Source of the DNA: Acidimicrobiia bacterium
GTDB taxonomy: Bacteria; Actinomycetota; Acidimicrobiia; Acidimicrobiales; Poriferisodalaceae
Assembly: GCA_012960315.1 (NCBI GenBank)
Contig: DUBN01000076.1
Location: forward strand, 1-64,000
Direction of reading: 5' to 3'
DNA length: 64,000 nucleotides
The position numbers were made by a program, and so were the translations under genes. The notes beneath the pieces are model-generated. The model ran no database searches, was not told the origin of the DNA, and saw only the letters and a program-made list of their open reading frames with translations. Positions 1-8,358 of this stretch are shown in pieces (within the stretch, counting starts at the first letter, position 1; the number at the start of each line of letters is the position of its first letter).

Positions 1-120
1 AAATACGTGTTCGTGTTCTACGAGCAGCAGGTGATCGTCACAACTGTTGGTGAAGAGGTGCCGTTGGAGGTCAGTCGCTTCTTGATAGGCGACTCTCCCA
101 AGCCAACGCACTCGAAGCAT
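1..120 (-). CDS. lipB: Octanoyltransferase LipB, N-terminal part (cut by window edge)
   Basis: Forty codons read leftward from an ATG at 120-118 to the window edge without a stop. The translation begins MLRVRWLGRVAYQEATDLQR and ends LLLVEHEHVF, matching the start of LipB: the WLGR-x-x-Y-x-EA-x-x-LQ motif and the HLLLLEHPHVYT-like strand. LipB moves an octanoyl group from acyl carrier protein to lipoyl-domain lysines, the first step in making lipoate cofactor. The ATG follows the TAG stop of the E2 acyltransferase with no gap, so the two are co-translated; its product would modify that same E2 lipoyl domain. Only about a fifth of the protein is visible. Confidence 0.85.
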   Translation of the reverse strand, partial: MLRVRWLGRVAYQEATDLQRHLFTNSCDDHLLLVEHEHVF

Positions 121-1419
121 CTAGAGTTCCACTTCCCAATCTCGAGTTTCGATGGCGCGCTTGATGGTGGAGAGAAACCCTGCTGCATAACTTCCATCGA
201 AAGCCCTGTGGTCCCAGGCCATCGCTAAATGACCTACGGAGTGGATAGCGATGCTTTCGTTGCCAAATCGGTCAGCGACCACGACGGGGCGTCGGGTTAC
301 ACCATCGGTGGAAAGTACCGCTACTTGAGGTTGGTTGATGATTGCGGCAGTTGTGTATGTGCCGAAGCCTCCGTTGTTGGAGATGGTGAACGTACCGCCG
401 CTGATGTCGTCCAAATTGAGGCGCCGGTTTCGTGCACCTAATGCCAGGTTGTTCACGGCGAGCGCTAGTGCCTCGAGTCTGAGCCCGTCGGCTTGACGGA
501 CGACGGGAACAATTAATCCCTCGTAGTCAAGATCGACTGCCACACCTATGTTGATGTCGCCGTGGACTCTTAATCCTTCGTCTTCAACTGAGGCATTGAG
601 GTAAGGCCACTCTTCAAGCGCTTCAACCACCGCGCGCATGATGAAGGGCAGATAGGTAAGGCTGAAACCATGTGCGGCTCGCCAGGTTTCGCGGTGTGTG
701 GATCTCACGTTTTCGACGTTCTCGTAGTCGACTTCCATGACCGTCATTGCGTGGGGCGTGGAATGAGCTGAACGTGTCATGTGATCTGCGGTGGCGCGTC
801 GGATGCTGTTGAAAGCTACGTATCGTGATTCTTTGGATGTGCGCGGGGCATTTTCGAGGTGTGGTTGGGGGTCGGGCGCTACCGATTCGTCGTGGTGACG
901 TTCGTCGATAATGTTGAGTACGTCGTTTCTGGTGATGCGACCGCCCTGACCTGTGCCTTGGATGTGCACCGTTTCAAGCCCGTGTTTTTTTATTAGGCGA
1001 CGAACTACTGGCGATAGAAGCCGGGTGTCACTGGTCTTATTTTGAATTTCGTTTCGTTTTGTACTCTGGGTTGACCCGGGTGAGGTTCGGTCGGAGTTGG
1101 GTTTCGTCGGAGTTGGCTGTCGCGAGTTAGCAGAATCGTGTGAATCTTGCGCGACGGCTTCGGGGGCACTCCTTGCGAACTCACCTTCAACGACTGCCAA
1201 GACTGTCCCGACAACGATTGTCTCCCCTTCTGCGACTTTGAGTTCGATGATCGTTCCGGTGACTGGAGATGGAACTTCGGCATCAACTTTTTCAGTTGAC
1301 ACTTCGTAGAGCAATTCGTCGACGGTGATGGTGTCACCGACTTGTTTGAACCAGCGGGTGAGCGTGCCTTCTTCTACCGTTTCGCCCAGTTGAGGGAGTT
1401 CGACGTCGATAAGGGCCAT
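121..1419 (-). CDS. Dihydrolipoamide acyltransferase, E2 of a 2-oxoacid dehydrogenase
   Basis: A 432-residue E2 core enzyme that carries acyl groups on a lipoyl lysine and passes them to CoA. One lipoyl domain (about 1-80) holds the modified Lys44 in STEKVDAE; a Ser/Thr/Pro/Asp-rich linker follows; then a peripheral subunit-binding domain (LLSPVVRRLIKKHG...GRITRNDV) and the catalytic CAT-like domain ending with HRAFDG (His404, Asp408). The open frame extends to 1455, but the ATG at 1419 opens directly with the conserved MALIDVELPQLGETVEEG and avoids overlap with lpdA. It lies between lpdA and lipB. With aceE nearby it could serve pyruvate dehydrogenase, but a 2-oxoglutarate or branched-chain role cannot be excluded from sequence alone. 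Confidence 0.93.
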   Translation of the reverse strand: MALIDVELPQLGETVEEGTLTRWFKQVGDTITVDELLYEVSTEKVDAEVPSPVTGTIIELKVAEGETIVVGTVLAVVEGEFARSAPEAVAQDSHDSANSRQPTPTKPNSDRTSPGSTQSTKRNEIQNKTSDTRLLSPVVRRLIKKHGLETVHIQGTGQGGRITRNDVLNIIDERHHDESVAPDPQPHLENAPRTSKESRYVAFNSIRRATADHMTRSAHSTPHAMTVMEVDYENVENVRSTHRETWRAAHGFSLTYLPFIMRAVVEALEEWPYLNASVEDEGLRVHGDINIGVAVDLDYEGLIVPVVRQADGLRLEALALAVNNLALGARNRRLNLDDISGGTFTISNNGGFGTYTTAAIINQPQVAVLSTDGVTRRPVVVADRFGNESIAIHSVGHLAMAWDHRAFDGSYAAGFLSTIKRAIETRDWEVEL

Positions 1420-1423
1420 GGTT

Positions 1424-2827
1424 CTAGCTGTGGAGCGCTCGACCGGCAAGGTCAAGGACGGCTTCGCCGAATAGTTCTGACAGAGTTGGGTGAGGCTGAA
1501 TGAACTCGGCGATTTCGTCGATTGTTGCCTCCCAGTTGACAGCGAGGTAGCCCTGGCTCAGTTGTTCAGTAGCCCAGGGGCCGATGAGGTGGACTCCTAG
1601 GAGTTGTCCCGCACTGCCGTCAGCGCGCCGCTCGGCGATGACTTTGACGATGCCGTCGGTTTCGTTGACGATCATCGCCCGAGCGTTTCCAGCAAAGTGA
1701 TGCGTTGCCACCGCTACGTCATGGCCAGCCTGTCGTGCTTGTTCTTCGGTCATTCCCGCGAAAGCAATTTCGGGGTGGCAATAGATGGCCCACGGGACTT
1801 TGAGGTAATCGATCGGTGGTGGGTTTCCCCCAGCCATGTCGCGAACAGCGAGCATCGCTTCGGCGAATGCGACGTGCGCGAGTTGAGGTGTGGCAATTAG
1901 ATCCCCAACTGCGTAAACATGCTCTTCCGCTGTCCGACACAGCTCGTCGACTACCACAAATCCGCTTTCATCGATCTCGATGGAGGTGCCTTCAAGCCCA
2001 AGGTGATCGGCGTAGGGTCTCCTGCCCACGCACACGATCACCATTTCGACGTCTACGTCGGTCCCGTCATTGAGGTGAACCATCGTCCCGTTGGGGTGGG
2101 GAGAATGCCCGGTAACTGAGCTACCAGTGATCGATGTGATTCCTCTCTTCTTGAAAGAACGTTTCAATGCCTTGGCTATATCGCTGTCAGCGCCGGGGAT
2201 CAGTTGATTCATCGATTCCAAGATGGTTATTTCAGTTCCAAGGTCGGCAAGCATCGAGGCGAACTCACACCCGATTGCTCCTCCCCCGATTATGGCCGCG
2301 CGACCTGGTAAGGCTTGCAGTTCTAAGACTTCATTCGACGTCAACACGATCTCGCCGTCGATTTCAAAACCCGGAATCGTTCGCGGCACGGAACCCGCAG
2401 CAAGAACGACCGATTCGCCAGTCAGTATTTGTTCGGTTCCGTCGTTATGTTGCACCGTCACTGTTCGCCCAGTTGTTAGGCGCCCTGTCCCAGAGAAGAC
2501 CGTTACTTGTTTGTTTTGTAGGAGTTGGTTTACTCCTTTGAAGAGGCGGTCGACGACCGCTCGTTTCCGGTTTTGGGTTGCAGAAAAGTCGATGGTTGGC
2601 GTCGAAGTGACGACACCGAATTCTCCCGCGCCCACAACGGTGCGATGCACAGTTGCTGTTTCCAGAAGTTCCTTGGCTGGTATGCACCCGCGATGCAAAC
2701 AAGTTCCGCCCAAAAGGTCTCGCTCAACTAGGCCAACATTCAGGCCAGACGACGACGCGGCTAATGCCGCCGCGTATCCAGCGGGTCCGCCGCCCACTAC
2801 GACTAGATCAAATTGGTTTGAACTCAT
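1424..2827 (-). CDS. lpdA: Dihydrolipoamide dehydrogenase (E3)
   Basis: A 467-residue flavoprotein that reoxidises dihydrolipoamide with NAD+ for 2-oxoacid dehydrogenase complexes. The FAD-binding GGGPAGYAAA lies at residues 12-21, the redox disulfide in GGTCLHRGC (Cys43, Cys48), a NAD-binding GGGAIGCEFAS in the middle, and the C-terminal dimer-interface catalytic pair His446 and Glu451 in HPTLSE. All residues expected for an active E3 are present and the length is normal. It is first in a minus-strand unit lpdA-E2-lipB with only four bases before the E2 start, so the three are probably co-transcribed. Confidence 0.95.
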   Translation of the reverse strand: MSSNQFDLVVVGGGPAGYAAALAASSSGLNVGLVERDLLGGTCLHRGCIPAKELLETATVHRTVVGAGEFGVVTSTPTIDFSATQNRKRAVVDRLFKGVNQLLQNKQVTVFSGTGRLTTGRTVTVQHNDGTEQILTGESVVLAAGSVPRTIPGFEIDGEIVLTSNEVLELQALPGRAAIIGGGAIGCEFASMLADLGTEITILESMNQLIPGADSDIAKALKRSFKKRGITSITGSSVTGHSPHPNGTMVHLNDGTDVDVEMVIVCVGRRPYADHLGLEGTSIEIDESGFVVVDELCRTAEEHVYAVGDLIATPQLAHVAFAEAMLAVRDMAGGNPPPIDYLKVPWAIYCHPEIAFAGMTEEQARQAGHDVAVATHHFAGNARAMIVNETDGIVKVIAERRADGSAGQLLGVHLIGPWATEQLSQGYLAVNWEATIDEIAEFIQPHPTLSELFGEAVLDLAGRALHS

Positions 2828-2896
2828 TGTGAGGCCAATCGTATCCGCAGGCGACGGTCGGCTTGTCTTGATTTGCGAGTTGCGCCCTATAACGGC

Positions 2897-3022
2897 CTAC
2901 ACCGAGATCAGGACCTGTGCCGCGAACGCGAGGAGGATGATGAGGCCCGTGACTAGGGATGCGATGATCAAAGCTCTGGTACTCACATCTGCTGAATCTA
3001 GCGTTCTTACAGGTTCTGGCAC
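2897..3022 (-). CDS. Small single-span membrane protein, 41 aa
   Basis: A short frame starting GTG at 3022 and ending TAG at 2897. The product starts MPEPVRTLDSADVSTRAL and continues into one hydrophobic stretch of about 20 residues (IIASLVTGLIILLAFAAQVL), followed only by a few residues. It has the layout of a one-pass inner-membrane micropeptide. A second GTG (before STRAL) would give 29 residues. It sits between lpdA and the divergent selenoprotein gene and is read toward lpdA. No function is known to me; confidence rests on the clean charged-head/hydrophobic-tail layout and the lack of any other gene here. Confidence 0.4.
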   Translation of the reverse strand: MPEPVRTLDSADVSTRALIIASLVTGLIILLAFAAQVLISV

Positions 3023-3036
3023 ATAGCCTTTGCTGC

Positions 3037-3597
3037 GTGAGAGCACTCCTTCGCTATACGGCGCTGTACCTATCGATCATGGCATTGGGCGCCTGTTCAA
3101 GTGATGGCGCATCCGGTGGTCTTGATGGAGCAGATGTGTCGGTCCTAAATCAGCCAGAGGTGCTTTTCGATGGCGGCTCCGCTTCACGCGACAAGGCGGA
3201 AACCACAGTGCCTGTCGAGTTAGCGGTGCTTGAGCGTTCGACGCTTAATGGAGCAATGTTTGACCCAACATCACTGGCGGGAAAAGAAGTTCTTTTGTGG
3301 TTCTGGGCGCCGTGGTGAGGGACCTGCAACAGGGAAGCAGCGGCGGTCGCCGCTTTAACAGTTAAAACTGACGTTGTGATCATCGGTATGCCCGGGCGTG
3401 ATGTTCGCAAGGCATACGAGTTGTTCGTTGAGCGTCACGAGCTCAGTCATATCCCCCAGATCGAAGACGTCGACGGAAGTCTTTGGAGCTATTACGGCAT
3501 TACTGCTCAGCCAGCTTGGATTTTTTTTGATCTTGAGGGAGGCGTTGACCGTGGACGTGGCCCGATACCCACGAAATTGTTCAAATCGGATGCGTGA
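3037..3597 (+). CDS. Sec-containing thioredoxin-like (TlpA/redoxin-type) lipoprotein
   Basis: A 186-residue thiol-redox lipoprotein if the in-frame TGA at 3316-3318 is read as selenocysteine. GTG start; a signal peptide with lipobox LGAC puts Cys20 at the lipid anchor. A low-complexity Ser/Asp/Gly linker precedes the redoxin domain, whose active site reads WAPW-U-GTC: Sec94 stands where thioredoxin-fold proteins have the nucleophilic Cys of CxxC, and Cys97 is kept. Beyond the TGA the frame stays open and thioredoxin-like (VVIIGMPGRD, then the cis-Pro region TAQPAWIFFDLEGG) to a second TGA at 3595-3597. A hairpin suited to act as SECIS follows the codon. The protein would face outside the membrane. 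Downstream are an SRPBCC gene (31 bases on) and a second lipoprotein. A nonsense mutation is the alternative, but is unlikely given the exact position of TGA. Confidence 0.87.
3339..3354 (+). promoter_or_regulatory. Putative bacterial SECIS hairpin of the UGTC gene
   Basis: AGCGGC-GGTC-GCCGCT forms a perfect six-base-pair stem with a four-base loop starting GG. The loop begins at 3345, leaving 26 bases after the TGA ending at 3318. Bacterial SECIS elements are known to sit just after UGA, within the coding region, with a small loop having a G in its first two positions and about 16-37 bases between UGA and loop; this fits. A smaller stem (CCTG-CAA-CAGG, 3323-3333) lies between. Recognition by SelB is inferred. 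Confidence 0.72.
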
Positions 3598-3628
3598 CAA
3601 TGCGTGATGATCAGCCGGCTAGGTTTTG

Positions 3629-4072
3629 ATGATGGCTTATCGCGCTGTGAGTTGCGAACGCCTCATTTCGGCTGAGGCATCTCTCATTTTCGATATCTTG
3701 GCGGACCCTTCGAATCATGCGGCGATTGACGGGTCTGGGACGGTCCAAGGCCATGTAGGCAAGCAAGGCCGTCTAGCACTTGGCAGTACGTTCGCAATGA
3801 AAATGCGATTCGGGCTCCCGTATCGCATTAAGAATCGAGTGTATGAGTTTGGGGAAAGTCATTTAATCGCTTGGGGCAATTTGGCGGGCCACAGGTGGAG
3901 GTACGAGTTGAAGGTGGAAGGCGAACAGACGCTCGTGACCGAAACATTTGACTGGTCCACGTCTCGTTTGCCTATTGCAATACAAATACTTGGCTACCCG
4001 CGTCGCCACCGAAGAAGCATGGAGCAGACGTTAGAGCGCCTCGCGGAGTTGGCTGAGTCGACGACCGAGTGA
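3629..4072 (+). CDS. SRPBCC-family (START-like) protein
   Basis: A 147-residue protein with the SRPBCC/polyketide-cyclase-like layout: an N-terminal strand (SCERLISAEASLIFDILADP), the helix-grip region with P-S-N-H, a mid-protein MKMRFGLPYRIKNRVYEF strand pair, and a long C-terminal helix (RRSMEQTLERLAEL). This fold encloses a hydrophobic cavity binding small lipophilic ligands; no ligand can be named. Two adjacent ATG codons (3629, 3632) and a TTG could start it. It follows the selenoprotein gene by 31 bases and its stop overlaps the next start in GTGA, so the three genes look like one operon. Confidence 0.75.
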   Translation: MMAYRAVSCERLISAEASLIFDILADPSNHAAIDGSGTVQGHVGKQGRLALGSTFAMKMRFGLPYRIKNRVYEFGESHLIAWGNLAGHRWRYELKVEGEQTLVTETFDWSTSRLPIAIQILGYPRRHRRSMEQTLERLAELAESTTE

Positions 4073-4536
4073 AATTTGCGTTAGTGGCGTTGTGCGTCCT
4101 GCTGGGGGTTGCTGGCTGCACAACTGACCGATCGGCTTCGTTCGGCGATCAGTCGGTTCGCGATTCGTCGGGACGCATCACGTCAGGCGGCAAGGTCGGC
4201 GTGCTTCGATTGATGCCTGGAGATTGCTTCATTCTGGGTGCAGATGAAATTGAGGCGGTCGATGGTGTTCCGTGTGAGGATGACCACAACGCTGAAGTTT
4301 TTTCGATTTTGGAGCTGGCGTCCACCGATTGGCCCGGAAGCCAAGCCGTCGCTCAGGTCGCTGAGAAAGGGTGCGTTGACCGGTTTCGCGGTGCCACTGG
4401 TCACGCTTTCGACCCAGTGCATGTAGCGATAACGGGGTACGCGCCGAGCGAAGGATCGTGGGGCGATGACCGGAAAGTACTTTGTGTCGTTACAACTCAC
4501 GATCTGGGTTCGGTTCGCGGCCGAGTGACGAAGTGA
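4069..4536 (+). CDS. Septum-formation-like lipoprotein
   Basis: A 155-residue secreted lipoprotein: the signal peptide ends in the lipobox GVAGC (Cys17). The mature part carries MPGDCF, VPCEDDHNAEVF and a later KGCVDRF, the Cys/His layout of the actinobacterial Septum_form domain, whose biochemical role is unclear. GTG start at 4069 overlaps the previous stop by four bases. It is the third gene of the selenoprotein operon, which makes two lipoproteins and one ligand-binding-type protein together at the cell envelope. The domain assignment is from motif recognition and could be a distant relative. Confidence 0.7.
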   Translation: MKFALVALCVLLGVAGCTTDRSASFGDQSVRDSSGRITSGGKVGVLRLMPGDCFILGADEIEAVDGVPCEDDHNAEVFSILELASTDWPGSQAVAQVAEKGCVDRFRGATGHAFDPVHVAITGYAPSEGSWGDDRKVLCVVTTHDLGSVRGRVTK

Positions 4537-4548
4537 GTTTCAGCGAAT

Positions 4549-5562
4549 TCACCCGGGGTCTATCACCCAGACATCCTCTTCAAGGTTTCTTTCGAGTTTT
4601 CGTTGCAAGTCACCTAGCGTTCGGTCGTCCGCGTGCCGGACGAGAACAGCTTCGGTGGCGTACGTCATTATGGCGTCGTCCCGCCGACCCATTGCCTTTG
4701 CAAACTGCGAACTGGTTCTTGGCACTTCAGCGTTGACGATGATAATTGATCGTGCTCCTGCTAGCAGCTCGCTAAAGCGTCGTTGGGTTGCTTCGGGCCA
4801 TCGTTGCTCCATGCCTTCAAACGCGAGTACCACCACATAGGGAACGGCGGCGGCCGCGGCGGCTTCGGCGGCAAGCAACTCAACGCCAAGTCCCAGACCT
4901 GTGATCACCTGAAGGTCTGGGTGCAGCTCTAGCTTGGCCCTGAGCAGTTCTATCAGGCGGCGGCGCACGGACATGGTGGTTGAGTTCTCTCCGTATCCAC
5001 CCAGTTCGGGTGGCCGGTGACCGAAAACTGCGATGGTGTGAGCATTGTCACCGCGTTGGTTGGCGCTCGCGGATGCGCTTGAAGGGTTATCCCCTTCAAG
5101 CCCTCTGACGATCGCGTCAGTAAAAATGCCTCCAGATTGATTTTCTTGGCGAGCTGCCGCCGTCGTAGCGAGTTGATCCGCGGCGTCATTTAGGCGATGA
5201 CCCGAGTGTCCCTTCACCCAAACAAATTCGACGTCGGCTCGCGCATTCACTAACTCAATGAACGGTTCCCACAAATCGCGATTCGCGACGGGTTCCTTCT
5301 TTGAGTTTTTCCAGTCTCTTCTGTGCCACCCCTTCCACCACTCTTGGACAAAGCAATTAACGACGTAAGTCGAGTCGCTGTGGACGCGTAATGGGCCTTC
5401 AAGAGTCTGCACGGCCGCGCTAGCCGCAGTGAGTTCCATTCGCTGATTCGTGGTGTGCGGTTCGAACCCTGATAACCACGTTCCCTGGTCTACGACAAAT
5501 GCCCACCCGCCTGGGCCTGGGTTACCCAGGCACGCACCATCAGTGAATACGTCTGTGACCAT
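4549..5562 (-). CDS. rnhA: RNase HI fused to a SLOG/DUF1273-like domain
   Basis: A 337-residue fusion. Residues 1-140 are a complete type I RNase H, which cuts RNA in RNA-DNA hybrids: FTDGACLGNPGPGGW with Asp8, Glu43 in MELTAA, Asp63 in HSDSTYV, and KGHSGH...DAAD with His119 and Asp129, the full DEDD set. After a Ser/Ala/Asn linker, residues about 175-337 look like a Rossmann-type SLOG domain of the YpsA/DUF1273 kind: VFGHRPPELGGY, then ITGLGLGVELLAAEAA. SLOG domains bind nucleotide-derived ligands. Most RNase HI proteins are about 150 residues, so the second half is a true addition. It is divergent from aceE across an 80-base gap. Confidence 0.88.
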   Translation of the reverse strand: MVTDVFTDGACLGNPGPGGWAFVVDQGTWLSGFEPHTTNQRMELTAASAAVQTLEGPLRVHSDSTYVVNCFVQEWWKGWHRRDWKNSKKEPVANRDLWEPFIELVNARADVEFVWVKGHSGHRLNDAADQLATTAAARQENQSGGIFTDAIVRGLEGDNPSSASASANQRGDNAHTIAVFGHRPPELGGYGENSTTMSVRRRLIELLRAKLELHPDLQVITGLGLGVELLAAEAAAAAAVPYVVVLAFEGMEQRWPEATQRRFSELLAGARSIIIVNAEVPRTSSQFAKAMGRRDDAIMTYATEAVLVRHADDRTLGDLQRKLERNLEEDVWVIDPG

Positions 5563-5642
5563 TGCTGTACTTCCTAGTCCACTGGCGTGTCGAAAACGTG
5601 TTGATTGAACAAAGCATGCTCTTCGGGTGCGAGGATAGGTGC

Positions 5643-8345
5643 ATGTTGTTCGACGGTTTCAGCGAGCAGACGCCCGACGTCGATCCCGAAGAGACCGACG
5701 AGTGGGTGCAATCGTTCGCAGCGGTGGTTGAAGAACGGGGCAAGAATCGGGCACGGTTTCTCATCAGACGCCTAATGACCGCCGCACGGCAGTTACAGGT
5801 CGACTTTCCAGCGACAGTCTCATCTCCTTATATCAACACAATCGCTCCCGATGACGAGCCATGGTTTCCAGGCGACGAATACATAGAGCGGCGTCTTAGG
5901 GCATTTATTCGCTGGAACGCGATCGCAATGGTGACCCATGCCAACACATGGGCAGATGGCATAGGTGGCCATCTGAGCACCTTCGCAAGTTCAGCTGCAT
6001 TGTACGACGTCGGTTTTAACCATTTTTGGCGAGGGAAGGACGACGGAAAGCCTGGGGACCATATCTATATTCAAGGACATGCCGCGCCGGGCATATACGC
6101 ACGGGCGTATCTCGACGGCCGGTTAAACGACGACGATCTTGACCACTTCCGACGAGAGATTGGTAGATCAGGGCTGTCGTCGTACCCCCATCCGAGACTC
6201 ATGCCCAGTTTCTGGGAGTATCCGACCGTGTCGATGGGTTTAGGCCCTATTTCTGCGATCTATCATGCGCGCTTCAATCGTTACCTACATCACCGGCGGG
6301 TCGACGACACGTCTGAATCTAAAATTTGGGCGTTCGTCGGTGATGGAGAAACTGATGAACCGGAGACGCTCGGGGCATTACACCTTGCAGCTCGAGAACG
6401 TCTCGATAATTTGATTTTCGTCGTCAATTGCAATCTCCAACGTCTAGACGGGCCAGTTCGAGGTAACGGAAAAATCATTCAAGAGCTTGAAGCGAATTTT
6501 CGTGGTTCGGGTTGGAACGTGATCAAAGTGATCTGGGGCGGGCGTTGGGACGAACTTCTCGCTCGAGATGTCGACGGGGTACTAGCGAACAAGATGCTTG
6601 AAACCGTGGACGGTGAGTATCAGCGTTATTCCGTTGAAAAAGGGGCTTATATCCGGGAGCATTTCTTTGGACCCGACCCGCGATTACGACAAATGGTCGA
6701 AGATCTCTCCGATGAAGATCTGGAGCAGTTACCTCGAGGCGGGCACGACTATAAGAAGCTATATGCGGCTTATCACGCGGCTGCTGAGCACGAGGGTAGC
6801 CCTACCGTCATACTGACCAAGACAGTCAAGGGCTGGACGTTGGGTCCGGATTTAGAAGCTAGAAACGCAACCCATCAAATCAAGAAACTTTCGCGGGAGC
6901 AGTTGTCAATAATCCGAACCAGATTGCATCTTGAATCGGAAATTCCTGAGGACTTCGACATCGATCACCCCCCTTATTACCGACCAGCTAAGGGTTCCGA
7001 CGAGCTGGAATACTTACTTGCGAGGCGCCGAGAATTAGGAGGGCCATTACCTGCTCGTGATGGTTCGTGGCGACGAAAGCCTTTGCCTTTACCGAGTCGC
7101 AAACCGTTTGAAGAAATGAGCGCTGGTTCGGGTGACCAACAAGTTTCAACCACTATGGCCTTTACCCGATTACTCAGGGCCTTGACCAGAGAAGAGGGTT
7201 TCGGGGAACGGGTGGTGCCCATTATTCCCGACGAAGGTCGAACCTTTGGAATGGATTCACTTTTTCGAGAGATCGGTATATATGCAAGTCAGGGCCAACT
7301 GTATGAGCCCGTTGATCATGACCTTCTTCTTTCTTATAGCGAGCGGCAGGATGGACAGTTACTCGAAGAGGGAATTACCGAAGCCGGCGCTTTGGCGAGT
7401 TTCACGGCGGCCGCGACCTCGTATGCGACGCGTGGTGTTCCGATGGTGCCGTTTTACACCTTCTATTCGATGTTCGGGTTTCAGCGAGTTGGAGACGCAA
7501 TCTGGTCTTTAGCGGACATGAGGGGACGCGGGTTTTTGATCGGAGCTACAGCCGGACGTACAACTCTGATGGGCGAAGGCCTCCAGCACCAGGATGGGCA
7601 TTCGCTGCTATTGGCTTCTGCGGTACCGCCATGCCAGGCCTACGACCCGGCATTCTCTTACGAATTAGGTGTGATTGTTGAAGATGGTTTGAAACGAATG
7701 TTCGTCGACAACGAAGACATTTTTTATTACCTCACGGTGTACAACGAAAATTATCTTCAGCCAGCGGCTCCATCAGATCTTGATCATGATGCTCTCCTCG
7801 CTGGTTTATACAGATTTGCGGCCGCTCCCTCCGATCATTCTTGTGGCGCGACGATTATTTTTTCTGGTCCCGCGCAGGCCGCGGCACGATCAGCTGTGGA
7901 TCTGCTGGCAGAAAATCACGATGTGGGCGCTGATTTGTGGAGCGCGACCTCATTCAAAGCTCTCAGAGACGAAGCCCTCTCAGTTGAGCGTCACAATTTG
8001 TTGCACCCAGAGGGTCCGGTCCGCGTCCCGTTTGTGACGAATCAACTCGGTGGAGGAACGGGGCCGGTGGTCGCAGTGACTGATTTCATGAGATCAGTTC
8101 CGGATCAAATTTCGCGATGGGTTGGACGCGACTACGCGTCCCTAGGTACCGACGGCTTTGGGCGAAGCGACACAAGAGAGCGTCTCAGGGAACACTTTGA
8201 GGTCACGGCGGAGCACATCGTCGTGTGCGTGTTAGCGAGACTCGCTGCCCTGGGCCACTGTGAACACTCGGTGGTGAACGATGCGATCAAGCAGTATGGA
8301 CTCGCCACCGAAATGACCGACCCTTGGTCGACCGGGGTCTACTGA
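5643..8345 (+). CDS. aceE: Pyruvate dehydrogenase E1, homodimeric type
   Basis: A 900-residue thiamine-diphosphate enzyme that decarboxylates pyruvate and acetylates the E2 lipoyl group. The TPP-binding motif FVGDGETDEPE lies near residue 232 and ends in the conserved NCNLQRLDGPVRGN. The central region has VPIIPDEGRTFGMD and GEGLQHQDGHS, and the C-terminal third VPFVTNQLGG, all typical of AceE. The frame is open from 5562, but ATG 5643 is preceded by GAGGATAGG and matches the family's N-terminus (PDVDPEETDEWVQSF). It stands alone in its direction, 3-4 kb from the minus-strand lpdA-E2-lipB unit, rather than in one operon with E2. Confidence 0.95.
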   Translation: MLFDGFSEQTPDVDPEETDEWVQSFAAVVEERGKNRARFLIRRLMTAARQLQVDFPATVSSPYINTIAPDDEPWFPGDEYIERRLRAFIRWNAIAMVTHANTWADGIGGHLSTFASSAALYDVGFNHFWRGKDDGKPGDHIYIQGHAAPGIYARAYLDGRLNDDDLDHFRREIGRSGLSSYPHPRLMPSFWEYPTVSMGLGPISAIYHARFNRYLHHRRVDDTSESKIWAFVGDGETDEPETLGALHLAARERLDNLIFVVNCNLQRLDGPVRGNGKIIQELEANFRGSGWNVIKVIWGGRWDELLARDVDGVLANKMLETVDGEYQRYSVEKGAYIREHFFGPDPRLRQMVEDLSDEDLEQLPRGGHDYKKLYAAYHAAAEHEGSPTVILTKTVKGWTLGPDLEARNATHQIKKLSREQLSIIRTRLHLESEIPEDFDIDHPPYYRPAKGSDELEYLLARRRELGGPLPARDGSWRRKPLPLPSRKPFEEMSAGSGDQQVSTTMAFTRLLRALTREEGFGERVVPIIPDEGRTFGMDSLFREIGIYASQGQLYEPVDHDLLLSYSERQDGQLLEEGITEAGALASFTAAATSYATRGVPMVPFYTFYSMFGFQRVGDAIWSLADMRGRGFLIGATAGRTTLMGEGLQHQDGHSLLLASAVPPCQAYDPAFSYELGVIVEDGLKRMFVDNEDIFYYLTVYNENYLQPAAPSDLDHDALLAGLYRFAAAPSDHSCGATIIFSGPAQAAARSAVDLLAENHDVGADLWSATSFKALRDEALSVERHNLLHPEGPVRVPFVTNQLGGGTGPVVAVTDFMRSVPDQISRWVGRDYASLGTDGFGRSDTRERLREHFEVTAEHIVVCVLARLAALGHCEHSVVNDAIKQYGLATEMTDPWSTGVY

Positions 8346-8358
8346 GAACTCGACACCA

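Noticed and set aside
2223-3026. 267-codon plus-strand open frame opposite lpdA
   Set aside because: It mirrors the real lpdA gene; composition is Arg/Ser/Pro-rich without any domain.
3316-3318. Reading the TGA as a nonsense mutation, giving a pseudogene of a redoxin lipoprotein
   Set aside because: The TGA takes exactly the place of the first active-site Cys, the downstream frame is intact and family-like, and a SECIS-like hairpin follows. A second gene in the window shows the same pattern.
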